Shown here: in pieces, positions 1-8,949 of the stretch
Position numbering within the stretch: the stretch's first letter is position 1
How the letters are laid out: each line of letters starts with the position of its first letter
Assembly: GCA_036172015.1 (NCBI GenBank)
Contig: JAVHSE010000050.1
Location: 1-36,920 of the forward strand
Length of the DNA: 36,920 bases
Source: UBA7396 sp036172015
Lineage (GTDB): Bacteria; Patescibacteriota; Gracilibacteria; BD1-5; UBA6164
Direction: 5' to 3'
Made by a program: the position numbers and the translations under genes
Notes under the pieces: model-generated
Told to the model about the DNA's origin: nothing
Seen by the model: the letters and a program-made list of their open reading frames with translations, nothing else
Database searches by the model: none

Positions 1-83
1 AAATTCATTTTCACTGGATTAGAAGAGAATTCAATAAAGAAGCTGATAGACTCAGCAATGTTGCAATGGATAAAAAATGTTAA
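1..83 (+). CDS. RNase H-like protein, C-terminal fragment
   Basis: Only the last 26 residues are inside the window. The frame starting at base 3 ends with NKEADRLSNVAMD followed by two Lys, Cys and TAA. The pattern 'R-x-x-N-x-x-A-D-x-L-x-N-x-A-M-D' matches the end of RNase HI/reverse-transcriptase-like (RVT_3) domains, in which the Asp of 'AD' is the last catalytic carboxylate. These enzymes cut the RNA strand of RNA-DNA hybrids. The other two forward frames either stop early or give no family pattern. The upstream part must be read outside this window, so length and exact subfamily are unknown. Confidence 0.6.
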   Translation, partial: IHFHWIRREFNKEADRLSNVAMDKKC

Positions 84-131
84 GAATTAAAATTTGTAAA
101 TTATAACTAGTTTATAGCTTTTAATTCTTAA
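80..131. repeat. 13-bp perfect inverted repeat, possible terminator
   Basis: The arms are TTAAGAATTAAAA (80-92) and TTTTAATTCTTAA (119-131), separated by 26 bases that contain a weaker palindrome centred on CTAG. The left arm overlaps the stop of the RNase H-like gene. The placement suggests a 3' end structure for that gene, but no T-run follows directly. A TATAAT-like element at 155-160 lies between this repeat and atpD. Confidence 0.45.
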
Positions 132-171
132 CACATTTAAGAAAAAATTTAATTTATAATTTTAACTAATT

Positions 172-1563
172 ATGCATACTTGAAAAATAACTAAAATCGT
201 TTGAGTAGTAATCGATGTAGAATTTGGAAACGGATATGTTCCATCTATTTATGATGCTGTCGAAGTAAATTCTGGAAATGAAGTGATTGTTTTAGAAGTT
301 CAACAACAACTTTGAGATGGAGTTGTGAGAACTATTGCGATGAATACTGTTGATGGATTAAAAAGAGGAATGGAAGTAACGGCAACTGAATACCCAATTA
401 GAGTACCAGTTTGAGAATTGGTTCTTGGAAGAATGTTTAATGTTTTATGAAATCCTATTGATGGTTGAGTAAAACCAGTAACTGAATTTATGGATCCAAT
501 TCATAGAGAAGCTCCAAAATTTAGTGAATTAACAACAAAAGCAGAAGTTTTTGAAACTGGTATTAAAGTAGTCGATTTAATTGCTCCTATGTTAAAATGA
601 TGAAAAGTTTGACTTTTTGGTTGAGCTTGAGTAGGAAAAACAGTTATCATGCAAGAACTTATTCATAATATTGCTTCTGGACACGGATGATATTCAGTCG
701 TGGCTTGAGTTTGAGAAAGAACGAGAGAATGAAACGATTTGTATCACGAAATGAAAGATTCATGAGTTATTGATAAAACAGCTATGGTATTTGGACAAAT
801 GAATGAAGCTCCAGGACCAAGAGCTCGTGTAGCTTTAACTTGACTCACTATGGCTGAACATTTTAGAGATAGAGAAAAAAGAGATGTACTTTTATTCATT
901 GACAATATATTTAGATTTACTCAAGCTGGTTCTGAGATTTCAGCATTACTTTGAAGAATTCCTTCAGCAGTATGATATCAACCAACTTTGGCAACTGATA
1001 TGGGTACTTTACAAGAAAGAATTACTTCTACCAAAGATGGATCAATTACTTCGGTACAAGCCGTGTATGTTCCAGCTGATGATCTTACTGACCCAGCTCC
1101 AGCAGCAACTTTTGCCCATCTTGATTCAACTATAGTACTGAATAGATCAATTGCAGAACTTGGTATTTACCCAGCTGTTGATCCACTTGATTCAACTTCG
1201 ACTGTCCTTGATCCACTTATAGTTTGAGAAGAACATTATAATATTGCCAGAGAAGTGCAAAGAATATTACAAAAATATAAAGAATTACAAGATATTATTG
1301 CTATTCTTGGTATGGATGAATTATCTGAAGAAGATAAACTAACCGTAACAAGAGCCAGAAAAATTCAAAAATTCTTATCTCAACCTTTCTTTGTTGCTGA
1401 ACAATTTACTTGAACTCCATGAGTATATGCAAAACTTTCAGATACCGTAAGTTGATTTAAAAAAATTCTTGAATGAGAAGTTGATTATGTACCAGAATGA
1501 TATTTTATGTATAAAGCTTCGATTGATGATGTGGTCGCTGCATATAATAAAGATCAAAAATAA
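172..1563 (+). CDS. atpD: ATP synthase F1 subunit beta
   Basis: Catalytic beta subunit of the F1 sector, which makes or hydrolyses ATP at the cytoplasmic face. The 463-residue length is normal for the family. The Walker A motif GGAGVGKT is at residues 150-157, with two of its glycines encoded by TGA. GERTREGNDLY and the Walker B segment LLFIDNIFRFTQAGSE follow, then [22 protein letters not shown]. The ATG at 172 opens MHTGKITKIVGVVIDVEF, the normal beta N-terminus. atpC and ppa follow on the same strand. No other atp gene lies directly upstream, because an RNase H-like gene ends at 83, so these two subunits are separated from the rest of the complex. Under the standard code the frame is broken many times. 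Confidence 0.97.
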
Positions 1564-1584
1564 TTATTCCTAAGCAACAAAATT

Positions 1585-2013
1585 ATGAAATTAGAAATAT
1601 TATCATTTAACTGAAAACTTTTCAAATCACATACCGTGATTTCAGTTACAGCTATGACGAAAATGTGAGAAATAACTATTTTAGAAAATCATTCTTCACT
1701 GATTACTTCTTTAAAGCCTTCTGTTTTAAAAGTAGTATATATGGATGAAAATAATATGAAACAAGAAGAAAATTTTGCTATCGGATGAGGAATTTTAGAA
1801 GTTGCTCACTCAAGTATGAAAATACTTATTGATATGCTAGTTAGTGTTGATGATATTAATCTAGATTTAGCTGAAAAAGCTAAACAAAATGCTCTTGAAA
1901 TGATGGAAAAATATAAAGATAGCAAAGATAAAGTGGATATGGAAAAATTTATTGAAGCAGAAGATATGTTACTCAAATCAGTAGCTCAATTAAAACTTTG
2001 AAGTTTAAGATAA
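1585..2013 (+). CDS. atpC: ATP synthase F1 subunit epsilon
   Basis: Epsilon subunit of the central stalk, which couples rotation and can inhibit ATP hydrolysis. The 142 residues begin MKLEILSFNGKLFKSHTV and include the family-typical 'ILENHSSLITSLKPS' and 'FAIGGGILEVAHSSMKILIDM' regions (here quoted in part), which form the N-terminal beta-sandwich. A charged helical C-terminal half (about residues 85-142) follows. It starts 21 nt after atpD stops, the classical DC gene order. Several glycines of the beta domain are TGA codons. Identification rests on position plus the beta-domain pattern. The C-terminal helices are not distinctive. Confidence 0.92.
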
Positions 2014-2038
2014 TTTTACTTTTTTAAATATAATTATT

Positions 2039-2626
2039 ATGGCAAATATAGATCACAAACCAAGCAAATATATGCTGAATTTACTTCATGTATTACCAGC
2101 TTTTGCTCAAGAAAAAGATGTGGTAATTAATACTATTATTGAAATTAATGCTGGAAGTATTAACAAATATGAAATTATTACAGAAACGGGAACTTTAAAA
2201 CTTGATAGAGTTTGATATTCATCTTTAAGTTATCCTTTTGCTTACGGAGCTATTCCTTGTACTTGGGATTTAGATAATGATCCACTTGATGTTGAAATCG
2301 TAAATGTTACTGAACCACTCGTTCCAGGAACACTTGTTGAAGTGAGAGTTATTTGAATTATGAAATTTATTGACTGAGGTGAAGTTGATGACAAAGTAAT
2401 TGCAGTTATTAACGATGATAAAAGAACGAACCATATTCAATCTATTAAGGATTTAGGAGAACAATTTATCAAAGAAACGACTTACTATTGGGAACACTAC
2501 AAAGATCTTAAAAAACCAGGAACTGGAAAAGTAGAAGGATTTTTTGGAGTGGAAGAAGCAGTAAGAATTATTAAAGAATGTGAAGAAAGATATGTAAAAG
2601 AATATTTACCAAAATTTCATGAATAA
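2039..2626 (+). CDS. ppa: Inorganic pyrophosphatase, family I
   Basis: Hydrolyses pyrophosphate to two phosphates in the cytoplasm and so pulls biosynthetic reactions forward. The 195-residue product has the family I features: EINAGSINKYEI, YPFAYGAIPCTWDLDNDPLDVEI (signature D-x-D-P-x-D, where the acidic residues bind Mg), and the later segment VIAVINDD followed by the Lys/Tyr-rich stretch ETTYYWEHYKDL. The start ATG at 2039 lies 25 nt after atpC. The gene ends in a strong terminator. Linkage to atpDC makes sense, since both act in phosphate-bond energy. Confidence 0.95.
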
Positions 2627-2660
2627 AAATAAAATCAAGCAAATCGCTTGATTTTATTTT
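2626..2660 (+). terminator. Intrinsic terminator after ppa
   Basis: A perfect 15-bp stem, 2626-2640 with 2646-2660, encloses the loop AAATC. The right arm is T-rich and a further T-run follows. It closes the atpD-atpC-ppa unit. Confidence 0.88.
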
Positions 2661-2715
2661 GCCTTTTTACTATATTGCATATAATCACATCTATATTTTA
2701 AACTTAAAATAAATT

Positions 2716-3915
2716 ATGCAACATATAACAAAAGATTTCCCAATATTTACAAATAATCCTGATTTGGTGTTTCTTGATAGCACTTCATCAACTCAAAAAC
2801 CAGAATATGTCATCAACTGAATTTGTAATTATTTATCAAATAGTTATTCAAATATTCATAGATGACTCTATGATATTGCTATTGAGTCAGAAAAAATATA
2901 TTTTGATAGTAAGAAAAAAGTGGCTCATTTTTTAAATGCTCCTGATTTTAAAGAAATAATTTATACTTATAATGCGAATTATGCACTCAATATAATAACT
3001 CAAACTCTCAGGTTAAATAAAGTTTTAAAAGCTGGGGATAAAGTTTTAGTATCTATTGTTGAACATCATTCAAATATTGTCCCATGGCTTATTTTAAAAG
3101 AAGAAATAGGTATCGAATTAGAATTTATAAAAATTACGGACAATTTTGATTTAGATTGGCAAGATTTTGTTTCAAAATATGATGAAAAAGTAAAAGTGAT
3201 TGCTTTGACACATATTTCAAATGTAACAGGGCAAATATTTGATTTAGAAAAAGTTGGGAAATATAAAAGGGAAGATACTTTATTTATAGTTGATGCGAGT
3301 CAAAGTTTTCCCCACATAAAAGTTGATGTTCAAAAACTGAATTGTGATTTTTTATTTTTTACAGCTCACAAAATTATGGCTGATAGTTGACTTTGAGTTA
3401 TTTGGTGAAAAAGTGAGTTATTAAATAAATATAAACCAATTTTTTCTTGAGGTTGAGCTATAAATGAAGTAAAAGAAACTTGCTTTAAATCTGGAACCAT
3501 TCCTTTTAAATATGAACCATGAACTCCAAATATTACATGAGCTTTGAGTTTATTAAAAGCATTAGAGTATATTGAAAATATTTGATGATATGAAAAAATA
3601 GCAGAAATTGAAAATACATTAATTACATATGCACTTGATAAATTTAATTCACGACCTCATATTACCCTTATTTGAAGTAAAAAAAGAAAAAATAGAGTCT
3701 GAGTATTTTGATTTTATAGAGATGGAATTCATTCTCTTGATATAGCTGATATTATGGCTGAAAATAATATTTGTATAAGAGCATGACAGCATTGTACTGA
3801 ACCATTTATGGATTATTTAGGTATAAAATGAAGTGCAAGAATGAGTGTATATATTTATAATACGAGAGAAGATATTGATCAGTTTTTTGAAGTTTTAGAT
3901 AATAATTGTAACTAA
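2716..3915 (+). CDS. sufS: Cysteine desulfurase, SufS type
   Basis: PLP enzyme that removes sulfur from cysteine and passes it as a persulfide to Fe-S assembly. It has 399 residues. The start MQHITKDFPIFTNNPDLVFLD and the segments 'STSSTQKP', 'VEHHSNIVPW' and 'LTHISNVTGQI' are typical of group II (SufS/CsdA) enzymes. The PLP lysine lies in 'TAHKIMADSG'. The active-site cysteine is in 'IRAGQHCTEPFM', aligned with 'RTGHHC' of SufS. The C-terminal arm 'SARMSVYIYNTREDID' is also standard. It is the first gene of a four-gene operon with gaps of only 2-3 nt. The third product is a SufU-like scaffold and the fourth an IscR-like regulator, which supports a role in cluster synthesis. Confidence 0.93.
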
Positions 3916-3918
3916 TTT

Positions 3919-4758
3919 ATGATTGTAATTGATAGAAAAGATTTACCGTTAGATCATGGTTATTATAGAACATCATCACCAGTTTATAAAAAATATTTAT
4001 CAAAATGTTGACTTAAAATACATGAATTATCAAATAATAAATTTTGTTGGATTAAAAGTATTTTATGATTATTTCAAGTTTCTAAATTTGAAAGATTAGA
4101 TGAAGAGCCAAATATTGAGAAATTAAAAAAAGATTGATTTAAACATGGACTTATTATTTGGATTCCTTATAGTAGAGTAAATATACCAGTTGGATGGAAA
4201 AAATTATGGCTTAATTCTCACTATACCACTACTTGATTTACAAAAATAGAGGATGAATTTTATTATATGAAATGGAAAGAAAGATCAAAAAGAGCGAGAA
4301 AAAAATATTTAGAAAATAAAGAATTAAAAATCGAACTCGTTGATACACAAACATTTCAAAAATATTATAAAGAAGCAAAAACTTCACAGCCCTATAAGTC
4401 TGATTTTATGAAATATCATAACAGTATTTCGAATTTTGATGAGAATGGAGACATAAAAAATATGATTTGTTTTGAAAATAATAAACCAATAGCTGGATTA
4501 TCAGTTTTGAATTATAATGGAAATTCATCAGCACATTTAGTTGCTTTTTTATCTCATGAATGAAAAAAGTGTCAAGCTGGGACTTGACTTATAGATTATC
4601 GGTTTCAAATAAGTCTGAAAAATGGAATTCAATATATAAATTTTGATCATCTCAGAGATAAATTTATGCCAAGAGATCAGCAAGGTTATACCGATTTTAA
4701 AGAAAATTTTATGGATTATAAAGTCGTATTTAAAGAATCTTATTTTAAAATAATATAA
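3919..4758 (+). CDS. FemAB/GNAT-like acyltransferase (putative)
   Basis: I do not recognise a named protein. The 279-residue product has a basic middle part ('KWKERSKRARKKYLENKEL', around residues 117-135). Its C-terminal half has the arrangement 'KPIAGLSVLNYNGNSSAHLVAF', then 'GLIDYRFQISLKNG' and 'FDHLRD' followed by 'GYTDFKENFMDY'. This resembles the second GNAT fold of FemAB-type aminoacyl/peptidyl transferases, where a basic residue run and 'G-x-x-x-F-K-x-x-F' are usual. Those enzymes add amino acids from aminoacyl-tRNA to peptidoglycan or proteins. It sits between sufS and the SufU-like gene, with 3-nt and 2-nt spacers, so it is co-translated with the Fe-S genes. No link to cluster assembly is known to me. 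One CGG codon (4600-4602) is used. Confidence 0.5.
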
Positions 4759-4760
4759 AA

Positions 4761-5162
4761 ATGGCAAACGAAATAATTACATTTTATTCAAAAACTCCTC
4801 CAAATAAATTTGAAATGAAGGAGTATACTTTTAGATATAAAGAAGAAAATAGAAGTTGTAGTGATACTATTGAAATTTTTTTGAAAATTGAAAATAACAT
4901 TCTGATAGATTGGTCATTTGAGTGAATAACTTCTATTATAACAACAGCAACTGCATCAGTTTTTTGAGAAAGTATTGTTGGTATGAGTCTTGAAGAAGTT
5001 TTAATGAAAGATTATTCATATATTATTGAACTTATTGGAGAAGAAGTCTCGCCTCGTAGACAAAAATCAGCTATATTTTGACTCATAGCAACTCGCAATG
5101 CGATTCATAAATATTTAAAAGATGGGAAAAATGATGATATTTTAAGTTTATTACCAAGTTAA
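4761..5162 (+). CDS. SufU/IscU-like scaffold protein lacking two ligand cysteines
   Basis: The 133-residue product aligns along its length with SufU/IscU-type scaffolds. 'CSDTIEIFLKIENNILID' matches the first cysteine region (Cys33, Asp35). 'FEGITSIITTATASVF' matches 'F-x-G-x-G-C-x-I-S-x-A-S-A-S'. 'SPRRQKSAIFGLIATRNAI' matches 'R-x-K-C-A-x-L'. In the family three cysteines bind the zinc or nascent cluster. Here only Cys33 remains, and positions 58 and 103 are serine (TCT, TCA). The gene lies in an operon with SufS and an IscR-like regulator, so it is probably expressed and still linked to sulfur transfer. It cannot hold a cluster in the canonical way. It could be a sulfur-relay partner, or a regulatory or degenerate paralog of a scaffold encoded elsewhere. 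Confidence 0.75.
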
Positions 5163-5164
5163 AT

Positions 5165-5563
5165 ATGATTAAATTATCAAAAAAATGAGATTATGGCTTA
5201 AGAGCTATTTCTTATCTTGCGGCTCATAAATGAAAGCAAATCAAAACAGCTTATATAGCAAAAGAATTATGAGTAAGTGAAACATTTCTGAGAAGAATCA
5301 TTAATGATTTTGAAAAAGCTCATTTGATAACTACTCTAAAATGAAGAAATGGAGGAGTTTTTTTTGAAAAAGAATCTCGTGAAGTTTCTCTTTATGATAT
5401 ATTTTTGAGTTTGTGAGAAGATCTCGTTTTGACTGATTGTACTGGCTGAATATTTTGTAAAAATGAAGAAAAATGTATTACCAATCTTGTTTTACTTTCC
5501 ATTCAAAAATGATTTCTGGCTTTATTGAAAATATATACTCTTGATAAAATAATAAAAAAATAG
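5165..5563 (+). CDS. Rrf2-family regulator with IscR-type Fe-S cysteines
   Basis: DNA-binding regulator of 132 residues. The N-terminal winged helix ('GDYGLRAISYLAAH' and then 'IAKELGVSETFLRRIINDFEKAHLI') and the wing 'LKGRNGGVFF' are classic Rrf2. Cys92, Cys98 and Cys104 occur in C-x5-C-x5-C spacing, the spacing of the [2Fe-2S] ligands in E. coli IscR and at the same residue numbers. It therefore probably senses the cell's Fe-S status. It is the last gene of the sufS operon and likely controls it. I could not identify its operator. Several glycines, including the one after 'KEL', are TGA. Confidence 0.88.
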
Positions 5564-5581
5564 AATTAATTCTATTTTTTT
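5554..5581. terminator. Symmetric terminator shared by convergent genes
   Basis: A perfect palindrome with 14-nt halves. A-runs lie on the left and T-runs on the right, so it can act on both strands. It covers the stop of the IscR-like gene and abuts the stop of the minus-strand methyltransferase gene. Confidence 0.85.
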
Positions 5582-6686
5582 ACTTTTTCATATAAAAGTA
5601 GCACATTTCATTTCCGTTATATAATTTTCTTTTTTTGAATTGAGAAGATTTAATTATACTATCAAATTCGCTATAGGCTGTAATAATTCCACCATGTAAA
5701 TTTTTATTTTTATCCAAAATAATATTGAGATCTTTATACATAGCTTTCAGATCATCATCTTTTAACCTGATTCCATAAGGAGGATTTGATACCAGAGTTC
5801 CAGAAATTTGTTCGTGTTTAAAATCTCTTAAGTTTTTATTTGAAAAAGTTATTGTATCTCAAACTCAAGCATTTTTTGCATTTCATTTCGCTATTTCTAA
5901 AACCTCATTATCAATATCACTGGCAAATATATTATATTTTTTATCAAATATTTTTGTTTTTGCTGATTCTTTTTCTTGTTTTAAAAGTCATGCAGGTATA
6001 AAATCCCAATTTTCAAAAGAAAAATATCTATTCATTCCAGGAGCTATATTTCTTGCAAGCATAACAGCTTCGATAGCAATCGTTCCACTTCAACAAGTAA
6101 TATCATAAAAATTATCACTAAATTTCCAATTGGAAAGTATAACTAAAGCTGCTGCTAAAGATTCTTTTATTGGTGCTTCTCAACTCTCTACCCTATATCA
6201 TCTTTTATAGAGAGTTTCTCCAGAAGTATTGAGTAAAATATAGGCTTTATTTTCAATCAAAAAGCTAAATACTTCAAAAATAGGTTTATCATTTTCTTCT
6301 GGCATTATATTTCCTGATTTATTCGTCATATGATCTACAATAGCTTTTTTTGTAATTTTTTGTATCGCTGGAGTACTCGTTAAATCAGACTTAATACTTG
6401 TTCCTTTTGTTATAACAGGGTAATATCTATTGATATAATTTTTCCAGTTTACTCCATAAACTAGATTATATAATTTATCGAAATTATTCACATTTTCAGC
6501 TTCATTTAAAACAATATAAAGTTTATTTCAAACTCTTGACCATAAATTTACTTTTACCACTAAATCAATTTCTCAATCAAAAAAAACAAGTCTATCCTTC
6601 ACTTCTACAATATTTCAACCTTGTTTTATGATTTCATTTTTTGCAATTGCTTCGAGTCATGCAGAGCAGGTAAGTAAATATTTCAT
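5580..6686 (-). CDS. THUMP-domain RNA methyltransferase, RlmL/Trm14-like
   Basis: SAM-dependent methyltransferase of 368 residues that probably methylates the N2 of a guanosine in rRNA or tRNA. The N-terminal 'MKYLLTCSAGLEAIAKNEI' and following region form the ferredoxin-like/THUMP part. 'SGETLYKRGYR' is the typical hinge. The Rossmann part has 'DITCGSGTIAIEAVMLARN' (SAM-binding loop) and 'GTLVSNPPYGIRL' (catalytic NPPY). The end 'KRKLYNGNEMCYFYM' matches this family. The first ATG at 6686 gives the conserved N-terminus. The gene ends at the shared terminator. The exact target base cannot be told from sequence. RlmL of E. coli is a longer fusion, and this is the single-enzyme form. Confidence 0.87.
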
Positions 6687-6751
6687 TGTTTTTTGTTATA
6701 TAAATAATTTTGATAATATTCCTTCATTACTATAGTATAGAATAATAAAGC

Positions 6752-6825
6752 TTATAAACTTATTTATAAAAATAAAACAATAATATTTAAATATGATTGT
6801 TTTATTTTTATAAATAAGTTTATAA
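6752..6825. repeat. 74-nt near-perfect palindrome
   Basis: The arms 6752-6781 and 6796-6825 are perfect 30-nt inverted repeats. The 14 bases between them contain a further perfect 12-nt palindrome, ATATTTAAATAT, so the whole 74 nt can fold into one hairpin with one mismatched pair. It lies between the stop of the L25 gene (6842) and the start of the methyltransferase gene (6686), both on the minus strand. It could be a strong terminator/processing site or a cruciform element. Confidence 0.9.
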
Positions 6826-6841
6826 TTGACATGAAATAGTA

Positions 6842-7459
6842 TTATTTTGTTTTTTCTTCTTCGATGATCGTATCAGCAATTATTTCTTTCACTTCTTCAA
6901 CTTTTTCTACTTTAGGTTTTGCAGCTACTACGATAATCTCATCTTCAGAATCGAGAACTTCAAATTTTGAAGAAATGAGTAAATCTGAAATTTTTATATG
7001 ATCTCAAATTTTTTCTAATTGAGATAAATCAACTTCAAAAAAATCAACTAAATCATTTGGAAGACATTTTACTTCTATTTGTTTGACTAGCTCTTCGATA
7101 ATAGCAGCTTCTTCTGTTTTTGCTTTAGAAACTCAAATAAAATGTAAAGGAATATGTGTATGAACTTTTTCACCTTTTGTAATTGCATAAAAATCTATAT
7201 GTAAAAAATCTCCACTTACAGGTGCTCTTTGAATATCATGAAATAATACATCTATTTTTTTATTTCCTATTTCTAATTCAACCACATGATTTTCTCATGC
7301 TACACGATATGCTCTTAATAAATCAGAGTTATTTATTTTTATACTTTCAGCCTCTTGTTTATTTCCATATACAACAGCAGGAATAATTCTTCAAGCTCTC
7401 AATGTTTTTACACATTCTCTAGCTTCTCTTTTTTCGCTTTTTAATACTATTTTATTCAT
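6842..7459 (-). CDS. rplY: Ribosomal protein L25 (long CTC/TL5 form)
   Basis: Binds 5S rRNA in the large ribosomal subunit. The 205-residue product is the two-domain CTC form. The N-terminal L25 beta-barrel has 'KSEKREARECVKTLRAGRIIPAVVYG', quoted in part, and 'VELEIGNKKIDVLFHDIQR', with 'DFLHIDFYAI' at its end. The C-terminal domain ('PLHFIGVSKAK') includes 'VDLSQLEKIGDHIKISDL', and an acidic, valine-rich tail follows. The start at 7459 gives MNKIVLKSEKREA, the usual beginning. It is divergent from a small ORF at 7489 and followed on its own strand by the long palindrome. Confidence 0.93.
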
Positions 7460-7488
7460 ATTTTTTACTTGATATTAAATATTATATA

Positions 7489-7683
7489 ATGCAATTTATC
7501 AACGAGGATAAAATATTAGCTCAAAGATTTTATTCAAAAAATAAAAATTATCAAAAGATTTTTTATTTTTTTGTAAATTCAGCAGTAATTTTTTTGATTA
7601 TAAAAAATAATGAATTTTATTTGAATAAAAAATGAATTTTTATATACTCTCATTGAGTCAGAAATTACATATTTTTTAACTAA
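7489..7683 (+). CDS. Small hypothetical protein, possible single membrane segment
   Basis: An open frame of 64 codons (two TGA-Gly) with one hydrophobic stretch around residues 30-47 ('IFYFFVNSAVIFLII'). I do not recognise it. It starts 30 nt from the divergent L25 start, after a TATATAATG sequence, and ends 10 nt before proS, so it may share a transcript with it. Its short length and AT-rich composition mean a chance ORF is possible. Confidence 0.45.
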
Positions 7684-7693
7684 CATTATTATT

Positions 7694-8914
7694 ATGCTAC
7701 AATTATCTAAATTTCCGATAAAAACCTTAAAATCTGCACCAAAAATAAGTGACAATAGATCAACTTCATATCTATTACAAGCTTGATTTATGAGACAAGA
7801 AATGGCTTGAGTGTATCATTTTCTTCCATTTTGATTGAAAGTATTAAAAAAAATAGAAAATATTGTAAGAGAAGAAATGAATGCCATTGGAGCATTTGAA
7901 ATATTAATGCCAGCTTTATGATCTCGTGAACATTGGGATAAAACATGAAGATGGAACTCTATTGATGTATTATTTCATCTTCCTGGATCAGATAATAAAG
8001 AATATGCACTGAATCCTACTCATGAAGATTTAGTTACACCACTTTTATGAGAATTCATCCAATCTTATAAAGATTTAGAATTTTGAGTATATCAAATTCA
8101 AAATAAGTTTAGAAATGAAAAAAGAGCAAAATCATGAATTTTAAGAGGAAGAGAATTTATAATGAAAGATCTGTACTCTTTTCATCAAACTCAAGAAACT
8201 CTATTACAATACTATGAAAATATGAAAGGAGTATATAAGAAAATATTTGATAGATTGGGGATTTGAAAAGATACTTATGAAACATTAGCAAGTGGGTGAG
8301 ATTTTACTACTCTCAATAGTCATGAATTTCAAACTATTTTATCTATTTGAGAAGATGAAATATATATTTGTAAGGATTGTAATACTTCTCATAATAAAGA
8401 AGTAGTAGATATTGAAAATGGATTTATTTGTAGTAAATGTTTTGGTAAAAATGTCAGAATTGAAAAAGCTTGTGAAGTTGGAAATATTTTTCCTTTAATG
8501 ACTAAATTTAGTGATGCCTGTAAGATGAAATATACTGATGTAGAATGAAAAACAAATAATTTCTTTATGTGATCATATGGAATTGGTATTTCGAGAGTGA
8601 TGTGAGTAATAGCTGAATATACTATGGATTCAAAGGGGTTAGTATGGCCAGAAAATATTGCACCATTTAGTCATTATATTATAGTAATCTGAGAACATCT
8701 CAACATCGCTCTAGAATTAGCGAAAAAATTAGAAACACAATGATATGAAGTGGTTATTGATGACAGAGAAAAAGTTGGATTTGGACAAAAGGCAGGGGAT
8801 AGTGATTTAATGTGAATACCAAATAGAATTGTTATTTCAGATAAAACTATCGAATCTGGAGGATATGAATTAAAATCAAGATTGAGTGATGAGTCAACAT
8901 TTATTCATTTTTAA
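7694..8914 (+). CDS. proS: Prolyl-tRNA synthetase, compact form without editing domain
   Basis: Class II synthetase charging tRNA-Pro. The 406 residues include the N-terminal 'SYLLQAGFMRQEMAGVYHFL', motif 1 around 'EMNAIGAFEILMPAL', motif 2 'FRNEKRAKSGILRGREFIMK', then 'EVGNIFPLMTKFSD', motif 3 'GSYGIGISRVMGVIAE', and the anticodon-binding domain 'DDREKVGFGQKAGDSDLMG'. Standard bacterial ProRS carries an editing insertion of about 180 residues between motifs 2 and 3. Here there is only a short piece with Cys226, Cys229, Cys246 and Cys249 (C-x2-C...C-x2-C), a probable zinc ribbon. Removal of mischarged Ala-tRNA-Pro would then have to rely on another protein. The gene ends in a strong bidirectional terminator. 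Confidence 0.93.
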
Positions 8915-8949
8915 AAAAGACCTTTTAGATTAATCTAAAAGGTCTTTTT
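8914..8949. terminator. Symmetric terminator after proS
   Basis: A perfect 18-bp inverted repeat (8914-8931 and 8932-8949) with A-run and T-run ends, able to terminate both strands. The stop codon of the minus-strand nucleotidyltransferase gene lies inside it (8930-8932). Confidence 0.9.

Noticed and set aside
172..1563. atpD appears as many short pieces with in-frame TGA, suggesting a pseudogene
   Set aside because: The same happens in nearly every gene and each TGA falls on a Gly position. Recoding explains it without decay.
4761..5162. TGA as cysteine to rescue the SufU ligands
   Set aside because: The TGAs in this gene fall at Gly positions, not at the missing Cys columns, which are TCT and TCA.
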